Source: UMGS1908 sp045588795 (lineage in GTDB: Bacteria > Bacillota > Clostridia > Christensenellales > UBA1242). From it: a DNA stretch of 39,986 nucleotides. Position numbers and translations under genes: made by a program. The stretch lies in assembly GCA_045588795.1 (NCBI GenBank), contig JAZNEY010000024.1, forward strand, positions 1 through 39,986. Direction: 5' to 3'. Positions 29,071-35,240 of this stretch are shown here, piece by piece. Position 1 is the first letter of the stretch. Each line of letters opens with the position of its first letter. The notes beneath the pieces were generated by a model, which saw nothing but the letters and a program-made list of their open reading frames with translations, made no database searches and had not been told where the DNA came from.

Positions 29071-30903
29071 ATGGAAAAAATCAAAAGAAAACTTAGTCAA
29101 AGAATAATATCCATAATAAGTGCTCTGGGCTTAATTTGTCTTGGGTTAAGTTTCTTTGCGGGAAATAATAAACCACTAACAAGCAATTTAACCGAGGTCA
29201 ACGCTGAGGCACAAAGTGCAACATCATACCTATCCGCCCCACAGATTATTGAATCTAACGAGGCAACCGGAATGTTATTTATTTACGACAGTTACACAAA
29301 AAGACTATCTTCCCTTAATTCAAATGATAATATGATAAAAAAGACATCATCATGGACAGCAGAAATTATTTCGCTTTGTCACACCGACACACACCTGCTT
29401 GCACTCACCAAAGAAACGGGAGTGAACGCAGTTTACATAATTGATGAAGAAACCTTAGCACGAACAAAACTCACATACAGCGCACAAAAGCAAATTTCCT
29501 GTCTAACCGCTTGCGGAAATGATGTATATATGTATTTATCCTCAGATGACCTAATCCGCTCGGCAACAATAGATAAAGCAAATGGAACGCTTACAGTCAA
29601 CAACAATTTTATTGCAAGTAGCACCGATTTTGGCGGAGATGAAATTACCGGATTAATGCTATCTGGAAGCACGCTATACTACACAACAACGGTTAGTGGC
29701 ACAGACAAAATTTACAAACTTACAGATGATGGGATTGGACACTACGAAAGGGTCGAAATTGCAGTTCCAGCCGAAACTGGATCATTTAGATATATTACCC
29801 CACACAAGCAAAGTAAAAACTACATACTAACAAGCACAAATCATTTGCTTACGCTAAGCGGAGACAGCGTTCAAAGCACCAGACTAAGCACTGCAAATGC
29901 AAATTCTAAATACACAAGCATAACATTCATAGGCACAACAAAGTATATTGCTGACATTTGTGCGCAAAGCATATGGAAACTTGAAAATGGAAGCTCCTCG
30001 TTCAGTGTCGTATTCAAAAACGAAACTCCAACTCCTGCAATAACGAACGCAAAAGAGCACAAGCACCTTGAAGTTATTAAAAGCACTGCTCTTTACGCCA
30101 CCCCATTTGCGACTGAAAGTTTAAAAGATTTAGAGGCTGGCGACAGACTCACCGTAATTGCAAGAGATGACTCATCATATATGGACTACTATTACTGCAT
30201 ATACACAAATAAAAGCGAAAACATATATGGCTACATAAAAAAAGATGACTCATTTATAACTCTTGAAAAAACCGAAGTATATATTTCTTTAAAAATTATA
30301 GGCGACTCAAATAACATAGTATATACCCTACCAAGCGGGATTAAAGATGAAAGCAACCAGCAAGTCGCAGACCTTGCTTCAAGGTCAACAACCACCCAAA
30401 TAATGGCTCAAAAAGCAACAAACTCAGCCGGTGATGATTTTTACTTGATTGAACTTGAAAATGGAAAATACGGATATATAAGATATTCACAAGTTACAAC
30501 GAACTTTGCAAGCAGTCAAGTTGAAAGGATAAAATGTAACGGAAAGACAAAACGAGAAACAATAATGTACATTTGCCCAAGTTCAACTGCTGAAAGCACC
30601 TACACAGAGTCAGAGATTGAAGATTTTAGTTCAACCATTACAATAAAGGCAAACACAAGAATATTCTTAAATGAAAAAGTAAAAGCCGGAAACAATTACA
30701 CAAAGGTAACTTACCAAACAGAGACAGGCGAAACATATATCGGCTACATTAAGACAGCCGACCTAGATGCAGATGGATTAACCCCACTTCAACTTGCAGG
30801 AGTTATCTTAGTTGCTGTAAATATTCTAATTCTTTTAGTCATATTCATAGCCCGCAAAAAGGTAATAGATTCAAGAGAAAACTCAATACCAACTGCGAAA
30901 TAA
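29071..30903 (+). CDS. Single-pass membrane protein with propeller-like and SH3-like repeats (610 aa)
   Basis: A basic start (K-I-K-R-K) and a hydrophobic segment at residues 12-30 form a signal sequence or anchor. Residues about 50-325 hold some six short beta-strand repeats resembling propeller blades (for example Y-I-I-D-E-E, D-K-I-Y-K-L-T-D-D-G, S-I-W-K-L-E-N-G). From about residue 331 come three units with the pattern of bacterial SH3-like domains: a strand with Y-A-T-P or similar, L-x-x-G-D-x-L/N-T-x-I, then Y-G-Y-I or Y-I-G-Y-I (roughly 331-395, 400-480, 490-568). A membrane span at about 573-595 is followed by a basic cytoplasmic tail. Most of the chain should lie outside the membrane. 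SH3-like domains often bind cell wall, so a wall-associated sensor or scaffold is possible. It has its own promoter and shares strand and A/C-rich codon style with the giant gene, hinting at a shared surface function. Confidence 0.9.
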   Translation: MEKIKRKLSQRIISIISALGLICLGLSFFAGNNKPLTSNLTEVNAEAQSATSYLSAPQIIESNEATGMLFIYDSYTKRLSSLNSNDNMIKKTSSWTAEIISLCHTDTHLLALTKETGVNAVYIIDEETLARTKLTYSAQKQISCLTACGNDVYMYLSSDDLIRSATIDKANGTLTVNNNFIASSTDFGGDEITGLMLSGSTLYYTTTVSGTDKIYKLTDDGIGHYERVEIAVPAETGSFRYITPHKQSKNYILTSTNHLLTLSGDSVQSTRLSTANANSKYTSITFIGTTKYIADICAQSIWKLENGSSSFSVVFKNETPTPAITNAKEHKHLEVIKSTALYATPFATESLKDLEAGDRLTVIARDDSSYMDYYYCIYTNKSENIYGYIKKDDSFITLEKTEVYISLKIIGDSNNIVYTLPSGIKDESNQQVADLASRSTTTQIMAQKATNSAGDDFYLIELENGKYGYIRYSQVTTNFASSQVERIKCNGKTKRETIMYICPSSTAESTYTESEIEDFSSTITIKANTRIFLNEKVKAGNNYTKVTYQTETGETYIGYIKTADLDADGLTPLQLAGVILVAVNILILLVIFIARKKVIDSRENSIPTAK

Positions 30904-30912
30904 CAGCAAAAT

Positions 30913-30941
30913 TTGACAAAATCAAATTGTTATGATATAAT
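30913..30941 (+). promoter_or_regulatory. Full-consensus promoter for the 73-aa protein gene
   Basis: TTGACA (30913-30918), a 17-bp spacer and TATAAT (30936-30941), with TG at 30933-30934 giving an extended -10. It is the best match to consensus in the window. AGGAGG at 30959-30964 lies 8 nt before the ATG, so strong constitutive expression is expected. Confidence 0.88.
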
Positions 30942-30972
30942 ATATAAAACCCAAGAAGAGGAGGTTTAAAAA

Positions 30973-31194
30973 ATGACAAAAGATGATGAAATCTTAACAA
31001 ACCTTACAATGGGAATGGCAGATTCATTTGAGGTCAAGTCAGAATCATCTGAAAAACAAGAGGAACCAACAAAGAAACAAAAGCACATTAAAGCAAAACA
31101 AGGTCGAATCTACACAGTTGAGCCATCAAAACTTGCAATGACACCAATGCCGGGTGCAAGACAAAGCCAATCAAATGCGGTATTCGAACAATAA
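30973..31194 (+). CDS. Small charged soluble protein of unknown function (73 aa)
   Basis: I do not recognise this protein. It begins with an acidic stretch (D-D-E), has a Glu/Lys-rich middle (residues about 21-42) that is probably disordered, then a more ordered-looking segment G-R-I-Y-T-V-E-P-S-K and a Pro/Met/Ser/Gln-rich end. There is no signal peptide or membrane segment, so it is cytoplasmic. Its reality is supported by a perfect promoter, a strong ribosome site (AGGAGG, 8-nt spacing), codon use like the two genes upstream and a clean terminator downstream. It follows the 610-aa gene by 69 bp but has its own promoter. A short linker or regulatory partner is possible, but nothing in the sequence names a function. 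Confidence 0.85.
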   Translation: MTKDDEILTNLTMGMADSFEVKSESSEKQEEPTKKQKHIKAKQGRIYTVEPSKLAMTPMPGARQSQSNAVFEQ

Positions 31195-31226
31195 CGGTTT
31201 TAGTTGCAAACAAAAATTAAATATAG

Positions 31227-31320
31227 TTTAAACAAAAAGTTTGTTGAGCATACAAGCCTGCACTAATATGCACAATTTGTTTGTTAAGCAAAACAACACC
31301 AAATGGAATTTTTGTTTAAA
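31227..31320 (+). repeat. Inverted repeat in the 3' untranslated region
   Basis: TTTAAACAAAAA (31227-31238) pairs perfectly over 12 bp with TTTTTGTTTAAA (31309-31320) and encloses about 70 nt that contain near-repeats TTTGTTGAGCA and TTTGTTAAGCA. The fold would sit between the 73-aa gene and its terminator. It could protect the mRNA 3' end or belong to a small RNA made from this transcript. Confidence 0.5.
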
Positions 31321-31331
31321 AATGGATATAA

Positions 31332-31367
31332 AAAAATGATAGGGAGAATTTTCGCCCTATCATTTTT
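31332..31367. terminator. Bidirectional rho-independent terminator
   Basis: A 13-bp perfect stem (31332-31344 with 31355-31367; core ATGATAGGG / CCCTATCAT) closes a 10-nt loop. A-runs lie on the left and T-runs on the right, so it works in both directions. It ends the + transcript of the 73-aa gene and the - transcript of the lipoprotein gene that stops at 31400. Confidence 0.92.
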
Positions 31368-31399
31368 ATTTTATTAATCCATAGTTATATAACTAAAAA

Positions 31400-32518
31400 T
31401 TATTCTTGTTCTTCTTGGTAATCATCAACCTCATCTTTTATCAAATCATCAAAATTCATAAAGCCTGATGCAATTTCCCCTATGCAATTTTCAGGCACAT
31501 CATACACCAAATGAACTGTTGATAAATAGTCCCCATTAAGTCTTAAAGAATATGAATAATGTCCCACTTCATAATCACCACTCACATCATCATGTCCAAA
31601 GTTTGATAAAGACGAGTAAGACAATTTTCGAGCAGCAGAACAGCGATTAGCTTTCCCAGCAAGATAACCAAAGAATTCTTTTCTAATTATATTTAAAGCC
31701 TCATCATATCCGTTTTGGTCAATTAACTTATAAGTATTTTTAAAAGTTTCTTCACTCATAAAACCGGCATCACTTCTTATCTCGCCATCAACAAGGCCTG
31801 TTAGATATGCATTACCCTCACCATCTCTTGAAACCAGTGCAAAATCATCACTTGTTGATACAAGTGTATGAACCCAGCCATTTGTATCCTCATCATCAAT
31901 ATCAAGAACAAGAGCCACATTTCTTCTTGATTTCTCGTAGTCAAGACCAGAAAGAACCAGACTATTTCTATACCTCACATACTCCGCCTTTTTGTCCATA
32001 CCTTTAACATCACTATATGATTTGTATTCACCAAATTTTTCTTCCATCTCATCAAAGCAAGCTGAACCAATTTTCTCATTCAAGATAAAATTAAAATCCG
32101 TATCATCAAACGGAGCACCAATTCCATAATCAGCCACATCAAAATCTTCAATTTGTTCTGGAATCTTTAAATCTGATGGGAATACATAATTATCTTCTGT
32201 TTCCACTTCGGTAGTTGTTTCTGGTTTTCCAGCATCACCACCCTGACTCTGTGGGTCGCACGAAGCGAGCATACTAACAAGCATTACGCCAGCGAGAGCG
32301 ACAGCGACCTTTTGCGGAATTTCCTTTCTATTTTTCACAGCGTAGTCAGCGACTGCCTTTTTAATGCCATTTTTAGCCTTTTCCAAAGCCTCTTGATTTC
32401 TTTTTTGCAATTGCACGAGAGCGACCTTTGCCTCGTTTAATTTTTCTTGAAGTCCCAAAGCGAAATTTCTAAGACTAGGCTCTTTCAAAGCCCCAACAAT
32501 TTGTTCAACAGTTTTCAT
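31400..32518 (-). CDS. Putative lipoprotein with an unusually long N-terminal extension (372 aa)
   Basis: The start is taken as ATG at 32518, because AAAGGGGG stands about 8 nt upstream; a TTG nine bases earlier would abut that site. Residues 1-60 are charged and helical, probably coiled coil (Q-E-K-L-N-E-A-K, L-Q-K-R-N-Q-E-A-L-E-K-A-K). A typical lipoprotein signal then follows: basic K-N-R-K and Q-K, a hydrophobic stretch at 71-84 and the lipobox L-A-S-C with Cys87. An in-frame GTG at 32338 (residue 61) would give a normal-length signal peptide but has no clear ribosome site. After Cys87 comes an acidic Thr/Glu linker (about 90-115) and a mixed globular domain of some 250 residues that I do not recognise. 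If processed, residues 88-372 would be tethered outside the membrane. The N-terminal part uses more GCG/GCT/GTC codons than the rest, which could mean a fusion. It has its own promoter. Confidence 0.87.
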   Translation of the reverse strand: MKTVEQIVGALKEPSLRNFALGLQEKLNEAKVALVQLQKRNQEALEKAKNGIKKAVADYAVKNRKEIPQKVAVALAGVMLVSMLASCDPQSQGGDAGKPETTTEVETEDNYVFPSDLKIPEQIEDFDVADYGIGAPFDDTDFNFILNEKIGSACFDEMEEKFGEYKSYSDVKGMDKKAEYVRYRNSLVLSGLDYEKSRRNVALVLDIDDEDTNGWVHTLVSTSDDFALVSRDGEGNAYLTGLVDGEIRSDAGFMSEETFKNTYKLIDQNGYDEALNIIRKEFFGYLAGKANRCSAARKLSYSSLSNFGHDDVSGDYEVGHYSYSLRLNGDYLSTVHLVYDVPENCIGEIASGFMNFDDLIKDEVDDYQEEQE

Positions 32519-32549
32519 AAAGAACAACCCCCTTTATTAACATAATTTA

Positions 32550-32579
32550 ATTATACAACACGCAAAAAGCATAAGTCAA
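32550..32579 (-). promoter_or_regulatory. Promoter for the lipoprotein gene
   Basis: On the - strand TTGACT (32574-32579), an 18-bp spacer and TATAAT (32550-32555), about 32 bases before the ATG at 32518. This position also supports that upstream start over the internal GTG. Confidence 0.78.
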
Positions 32580-32603
32580 CAACAAGATTAAAAAGTATCT
32601 AGG

Positions 32604-32641
32604 CAAAATAAAAGCCCTGCAAGGCCAAACCAATGCAAGGC
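32604..32641 (-). terminator. Terminator of the CarD-like gene
   Basis: On the - strand GCCTTGCA pairs with TTGCAGGGC (8 bp, one G-T pair) around a loop of about 12 nt and is followed by TTTTATTTT. It lies 40 bp past the stop of the CarD-like gene. Confidence 0.8.
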
Positions 32642-32680
32642 GATATATTCAAAGCCCAGTTCAACTTTTTATATCAAAGT

Positions 32681-33187
32681 CTACATAGAATCTTCCCTTT
32701 GAATACCAAAACTTTTATCAAATCTATCACGAACTTTATCGTTGTCGCAGTCGAGGCTAAACCCAAGCACCGAGAAAAGTTTATTTTCAAGTTCAGTCAA
32801 GAAATTTTTATCTGCCCTTGAAATAGCCTTGCCATCAGCGAGTCTTTTATAGTAGCCACCAAGAACGACCCCAACCGCCTCAACAGATGGGTTATTTTCG
32901 ACCTTTTTTCTAAGTTCAACGATTCTGCTTTTGTCATCATTATTCCAAACATAGTCAAAGCCAGCAAGTTCATCAATGAACTCACCCGCCTCTTTTTTAG
33001 ACATAACAGGTTTTAAAAGTTTTTCTGCTGATTTGACAGGCTGATGAACGGTCAGTTTGCCATCAACAGACTTCAAAAGAAAATATTTCTCCTTTGGAAA
33101 CCCGGGAGCAATTTGTTTCTCCTCTTCCCCAATAATTTGGCAAACGCCAATATTTGATTTAACGACAAAGTCATTAACTTTAAACAT
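32681..33187 (-). CDS. CarD/CdnL-family transcription regulator (168 aa)
   Basis: Residues 1-60 fit the CarD/TRCF RNA-polymerase-interaction domain: M-F-K-V-N-D-F-V-V, then I-G-V-C-Q-I-I, then E-K-Y-F-L-L-K-S, followed by a P-V-K strand that matches the usual V-P-V region. Residues about 64-145 form the helical C-terminal domain, with V-V-L-G-G-Y-Y-K-R and A-D-K-N-F-L-x-x-L-E-N-K-L, typical of this family. The length is normal. CarD proteins bind the RNA polymerase beta subunit and stabilise open promoter complexes, so this is probably a global regulator in the cytoplasm. The ATG at 33187 is chosen over a GTG 12 bases upstream because the GAGGTG ribosome site overlaps that GTG. It is transcribed alone, from a promoter about 190 bp upstream through a structured leader, and ends at its own terminator. 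Confidence 0.85.
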   Translation of the reverse strand: MFKVNDFVVKSNIGVCQIIGEEEKQIAPGFPKEKYFLLKSVDGKLTVHQPVKSAEKLLKPVMSKKEAGEFIDELAGFDYVWNNDDKSRIVELRKKVENNPSVEAVGVVLGGYYKRLADGKAISRADKNFLTELENKLFSVLGFSLDCDNDKVRDRFDKSFGIQREDSM

Positions 33188-33253
33188 AATCCACCTCACA
33201 AAAAATCTGACTTATAAATAGTGGCTGACAAAAAAGCAAAAAAGAAAACCACA

Positions 33254-33319
33254 GGCGAGAAAAGTCTCTTCGCCAAAAGGGTTCTTTTGTATTTGCAAAA
33301 TAGAGCAAACCCAATAAAA
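33254..33319 (-). promoter_or_regulatory. Structured leader of the CarD-like gene, possible attenuator
   Basis: In the - strand leader a nested fold GGGTT...AACCC with inner TTTGC/GCAAA (about 33279-33313) is followed by a hairpin GGCGA...TCGCC (33254-33274, stem extendable with one mismatch) and then TTTTCTTTTTT. The last hairpin plus T-run resembles a terminator ahead of the start codon, so regulation by early termination is possible. No known riboswitch class was recognised. Confidence 0.45.
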
Positions 33320-33375
33320 AATCGAAAGGGAAATATCCCCAGTCTGCTATGATTTTCAAAACTATTTACAATATA

Positions 33376-33384
33376 ATTATATCA
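33376..33384 (-). promoter_or_regulatory. Extended -10 promoter for the CarD-like gene
   Basis: On the - strand TGATATAAT, an extended -10 element; no good -35 stands upstream, as is usual for this class. It implies a leader of about 180 nt before the ATG at 33187. Confidence 0.62.
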
Positions 33385-33471
33385 CAAAGGCAAAAAAATT
33401 AGAAATGAAATTTTTGTAAATTAAAAAAATTTTTTGACCGAAAAAGATTTAAAATAAAGGCGATAAACCAT

Positions 33472-33500
33472 TTCACAAAAAGCAAAAAAAATGATATAAT
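33472..33500 (+). promoter_or_regulatory. Promoter for the HEPN-like gene
   Basis: TTCACA (33472-33477), a 17-bp spacer and TATAAT (33495-33500), with TG at 33492-33493 giving an extended -10. AAAGGA near 33524-33529 serves as ribosome site 11 nt before the ATG. The region 33200-33470 holds the divergent CarD leader and otherwise AT-rich DNA without genes. Confidence 0.75.
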
Positions 33501-33540
33501 AATACCCAAAAAGAAGAAACAAAAAAGGAAACCAAAAAAA

Positions 33541-34017
33541 ATGGACAGGATATATTATGTAATTGGAAGAATAGTTGAAAGAACGCAGAAAATGGAAGAA
33601 AACCTCGAACTTGTGGTAAAGTACAGCGAGATTTCAAGAGAACACGAAAGAAACCCACAGATGACAGCGAAAGATTTTCAAATCGCAGATGAATCAGCCG
33701 AGTATTTGCGTGCCAAGATGGAAACAATGACACTAGGACAGCGAATACACATAATAATTGAAACGAGGTGCTTTTCAAGAAGTGAGGTTGATGAATTAAA
33801 ACACGCACTTGAAAAAAGGAATTATTTTGTGCACGACTACTTCAAACTGACCCCATTTGACAAACTAACAAAAGAGGAACTCGAAGATGAGTTCAACGCA
33901 CTAAAAGACTTTTACGATTCAATCAACAAACTAAATAAAAAGATAGAGGTCTTTAAAAAGTCATACACAGCCGAATGCGATAAACTTTATGAAAGATTCA
34001 AAATAAGCAAATCATAA
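33541..34017 (+). CDS. HEPN-like small helical protein (158 aa)
   Basis: The protein reads as entirely alpha-helical and highly charged, with no signal or membrane segment. Residues 93-98 are R-N-Y-F-V-H within L-E-K-R-N-Y-F-V-H-D-Y-F, which matches the R-N-x3-H signature of HEPN domains, many of which are RNases in toxin, abortive-infection or RNA-processing systems. The preceding helices (L-G-Q-R-I-H-I-I-I-E and V-D-E-L-K-H-A-L) fit the HEPN bundle. No nucleotidyltransferase antitoxin of the MNT type is next to it, so it would be an orphan or non-toxic member. It is the only + strand gene among - strand neighbours and has its own promoter and terminator. Domain assignment by eye from one motif is moderate; function is inference. 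Confidence 0.8.
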   Translation: MDRIYYVIGRIVERTQKMEENLELVVKYSEISREHERNPQMTAKDFQIADESAEYLRAKMETMTLGQRIHIIIETRCFSRSEVDELKHALEKRNYFVHDYFKLTPFDKLTKEELEDEFNALKDFYDSINKLNKKIEVFKKSYTAECDKLYERFKISKS

Positions 34018-34022
34018 ACAAA

Positions 34023-34066
34023 AAGAGGACAAGTCAAACAAAAAATGGCTCTGTCCTCTTCTTTTA
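34023..34066 (+). terminator. Terminator of the HEPN-like gene
   Basis: AAGAGGACA (34023-34031) pairs perfectly with TGTCCTCTT (34052-34060) around a 20-nt loop and is followed by CTTTT. It starts 6 bases after the stop codon. Confidence 0.82.
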
Positions 34067-34091
34067 ATAAAACACCACTGTTAAAACTAAA

Positions 34092-34122
34092 CCACACCCC
34101 TCAAATGGCACGCCCCTCAAAT
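34092..34122. repeat. Pair of 16-bp direct repeats
   Basis: CCCCTCAAAT occurs at 34097-34106 and again at 34113-34122, with similar bases (CCACA / GCACG) before each. The period is 16 bp, directly upstream of the longer degenerate repeat tract. Confidence 0.6.
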
Positions 34123-34256
34123 ACTTTATCTTAAAGTTTTTTACCATAAGCACTATCCTTGATTTCTTTATCCTAAGTACTTTCCCTAAAGTTTTTATCC
34201 CAAAGCACTTTACTCAAAATCATATACTTTACTCAAAGTACGACCCTTAAGTTCTT
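34123..34256. repeat. Degenerate short tandem repeat tract, about 14-bp unit
   Basis: About nine imperfect units follow one another, roughly TTTATCCTAAGTAC with variants such as TTTCCCTAAAGTTT, TTATCCCAAAGCAC and TTTACTCAAAGTAC; pairs of units give a weaker 27-28 bp period. No reading frame is maintained. It could be a protein-binding array or a decayed minisatellite. The rest of 34257-34347 is AT-rich with one imperfect hairpin. Confidence 0.6.
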
Positions 34257-34271
34257 TTTTGCATTACAAAA

Positions 34272-34310
34272 ATCAACTTAGGCACATCAAAAAGCCTTAA
34301 GAAACTTGAT
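34272..34310 (-). terminator. Weak hairpin downstream of the 82-aa gene
   Basis: CTTAGGC (34277-34283) can pair with GCC(T)TAAG (34294-34301), with flanking ATCAA / TTGAT adding pairs across a bulge. It lies about 40 bp past the - strand stop but the T-run is poor, so a terminator role is uncertain. Confidence 0.35.
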
Positions 34311-34347
34311 TGCACACCAAAACAAATTTTGCAAGATTTAATTCTTG

Positions 34348-34596
34348 CTACAAATTTTCATCACAGGAAAAGATTTCATCTTTTGCCTTTTGTATGTCCT
34401 CATCACGGACAAAAACGACCATAGGCTTACCTTTCAGCGTATAGCCCTTGACCCCCATTCCCATATTACCGCCATAAGCCCCGTGAGTTGGCTCAATATT
34501 ATTTTTTGCAATATGGTTAACAATTTCAAAATATTCCTGCTCTCTTTTTGCTTTTAAAATTCTAAGCCTATCCTGAATAAAATCTTTCAAATCCAC
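34348..34596 (-). CDS. Small protein of unknown function (82 aa; GTG start preferred)
   Basis: I do not recognise this protein. The frame is open to an ATG at 34638, but a TATAAT -10 lies only nine bases before that ATG, which has no ribosome site. The GTG at 34596 has GGGGAGG 12 nt upstream and gives a leader of about 40 nt, so it is preferred; the longer form would begin with an odd M-A-C-C-G-F-F. The first half is a charged helix (D-F-I-Q-D-R-L-R-I-L-K-A-K-R-E-Q-E). Residues about 35-48 are Gly/Met-rich (G-A-Y-G-G-N-M-G-M-G-V), then two strands with G-K-P-M-V-V-F-V and a last helix. The protein is cytoplasmic. It belongs to a row of four separately transcribed - strand genes without recognisable function. 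Confidence 0.72.
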   Translation of the reverse strand: MDLKDFIQDRLRILKAKREQEYFEIVNHIAKNNIEPTHGAYGGNMGMGVKGYTLKGKPMVVFVRDEDIQKAKDEIFSCDENL

Positions 34597-34646
34597 TAAA
34601 AAACTTCGCCTCCCCAAAAAAAAGCCACAACAAGCCATTTATTAGC

Positions 34647-34652
34647 ATTATA
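34647..34652 (-). promoter_or_regulatory. -10 element for the 82-aa gene
   Basis: TATAAT on the - strand. At 17 bp upstream the -35 position reads GTCTAA, a weak match. The position makes an ATG start at 34638 nearly leaderless and so favours the GTG at 34596. Confidence 0.5.
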
Positions 34653-34725
34653 TGAAAGACTAATAAATTTTAGACACAAGACTGTTGACACGCAAAGAAA
34701 AAGACTTACAATTTTTTAAAAGCAA

Positions 34726-35133
34726 TTAAAAATCGCCAAACTCTTCCACCTTGCAACCATTTCCATCACAACCGGCGCAGACATTTTTGCCCGCATCATT
34801 CAAATGAGCCCTTGAATCAAGGTGCTTTTCTGCGGTCCTAAAATCGGCAAGAGCGAGATAAGATTCCTCTGTTTTTCTAACCCGAGTATTGTAATAATAG
34901 ACACAAGAATGTAGACATTTAAAGAACTCTTCGCCTCTTATCCCAAGCAAGCAAACCGCCCCAAACGCATTTTTAATTTCATCTTTTAACTGAGTCAAAG
35001 CCTCATCTCTCAAATTCTCATCTGACTTTCTTGCATTTTTAAACCTCGCTACCGCCAAAGCAAGTTCAAACACAGATTTGTGTTTTTCCTCCATTATTGA
35101 CATTTTATCTACCGAATCTCCAAAATTAGACAT
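34726..35133 (-). CDS. Unknown protein with a C-terminal Cys motif (135 aa)
   Basis: I do not recognise this protein. The ATG at 35133 is preferred because GGAG (35147-35150) precedes it; a TTG at 35151 overlaps that site. Residues about 12-105 are helical (V-F-E-L-A-L-A-V-A-R-F-K-N-A-R, then E-A-L-T-Q-L-K-D-E-I-K-N-A-F-G, then Y-L-A-L-A-D-F-R-T-A-E-K-H-L). The end has C-A-G-C-D-G-N-G-C (Cys 119, 122, 127), and earlier Cys at 61, 73 and 77 could join it in binding a metal or forming disulphides. No signal peptide is seen, so metal binding in the cytoplasm is the simpler reading. It is transcribed alone from a promoter at 35171-35199. Confidence 0.82.
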   Translation of the reverse strand: MSNFGDSVDKMSIMEEKHKSVFELALAVARFKNARKSDENLRDEALTQLKDEIKNAFGAVCLLGIRGEEFFKCLHSCVYYYNTRVRKTEESYLALADFRTAEKHLDSRAHLNDAGKNVCAGCDGNGCKVEEFGDF

Positions 35134-35170
35134 AAAAATATATTTCTCCAAACTTAATATTCTTTCTTAT

Positions 35171-35199
35171 ATCATAACATATATAACAAAAATACACAA
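35171..35199 (-). promoter_or_regulatory. Promoter for the 135-aa gene, overlapping a terminator stem
   Basis: On the - strand TTGTGT (35194-35199), a 17-bp spacer and TATGAT (35171-35176). The -35 box lies inside one arm of the terminator hairpin of the gene upstream. Confidence 0.65.
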
Positions 35200-35221
35200 C
35201 AGAAAACATCTGTTGTGTATT
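35191..35221 (-). terminator. Terminator of the 215-aa gene
   Basis: AATACACAACAG (35191-35202) and CTGTTGTGTATT (35210-35221) form a perfect 12-bp stem with a 7-nt loop. T-rich runs stand on both sides, so it may work in both directions. It begins 20 bases past the - strand stop at 35241. Confidence 0.83.
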
Positions 35222-35240
35222 ATTTTTTAATCTAAAACAT

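Noticed and set aside
33200..33376. Known riboswitch in the CarD leader
   Set aside because: No aptamer core that I know (TPP, SAM, FMN, preQ1, T-box and similar) can be recognised.
34123..34256. Possible CRISPR array
   Set aside because: Units are about 14 bp, degenerate and without spacers, and there are no cas genes nearby.
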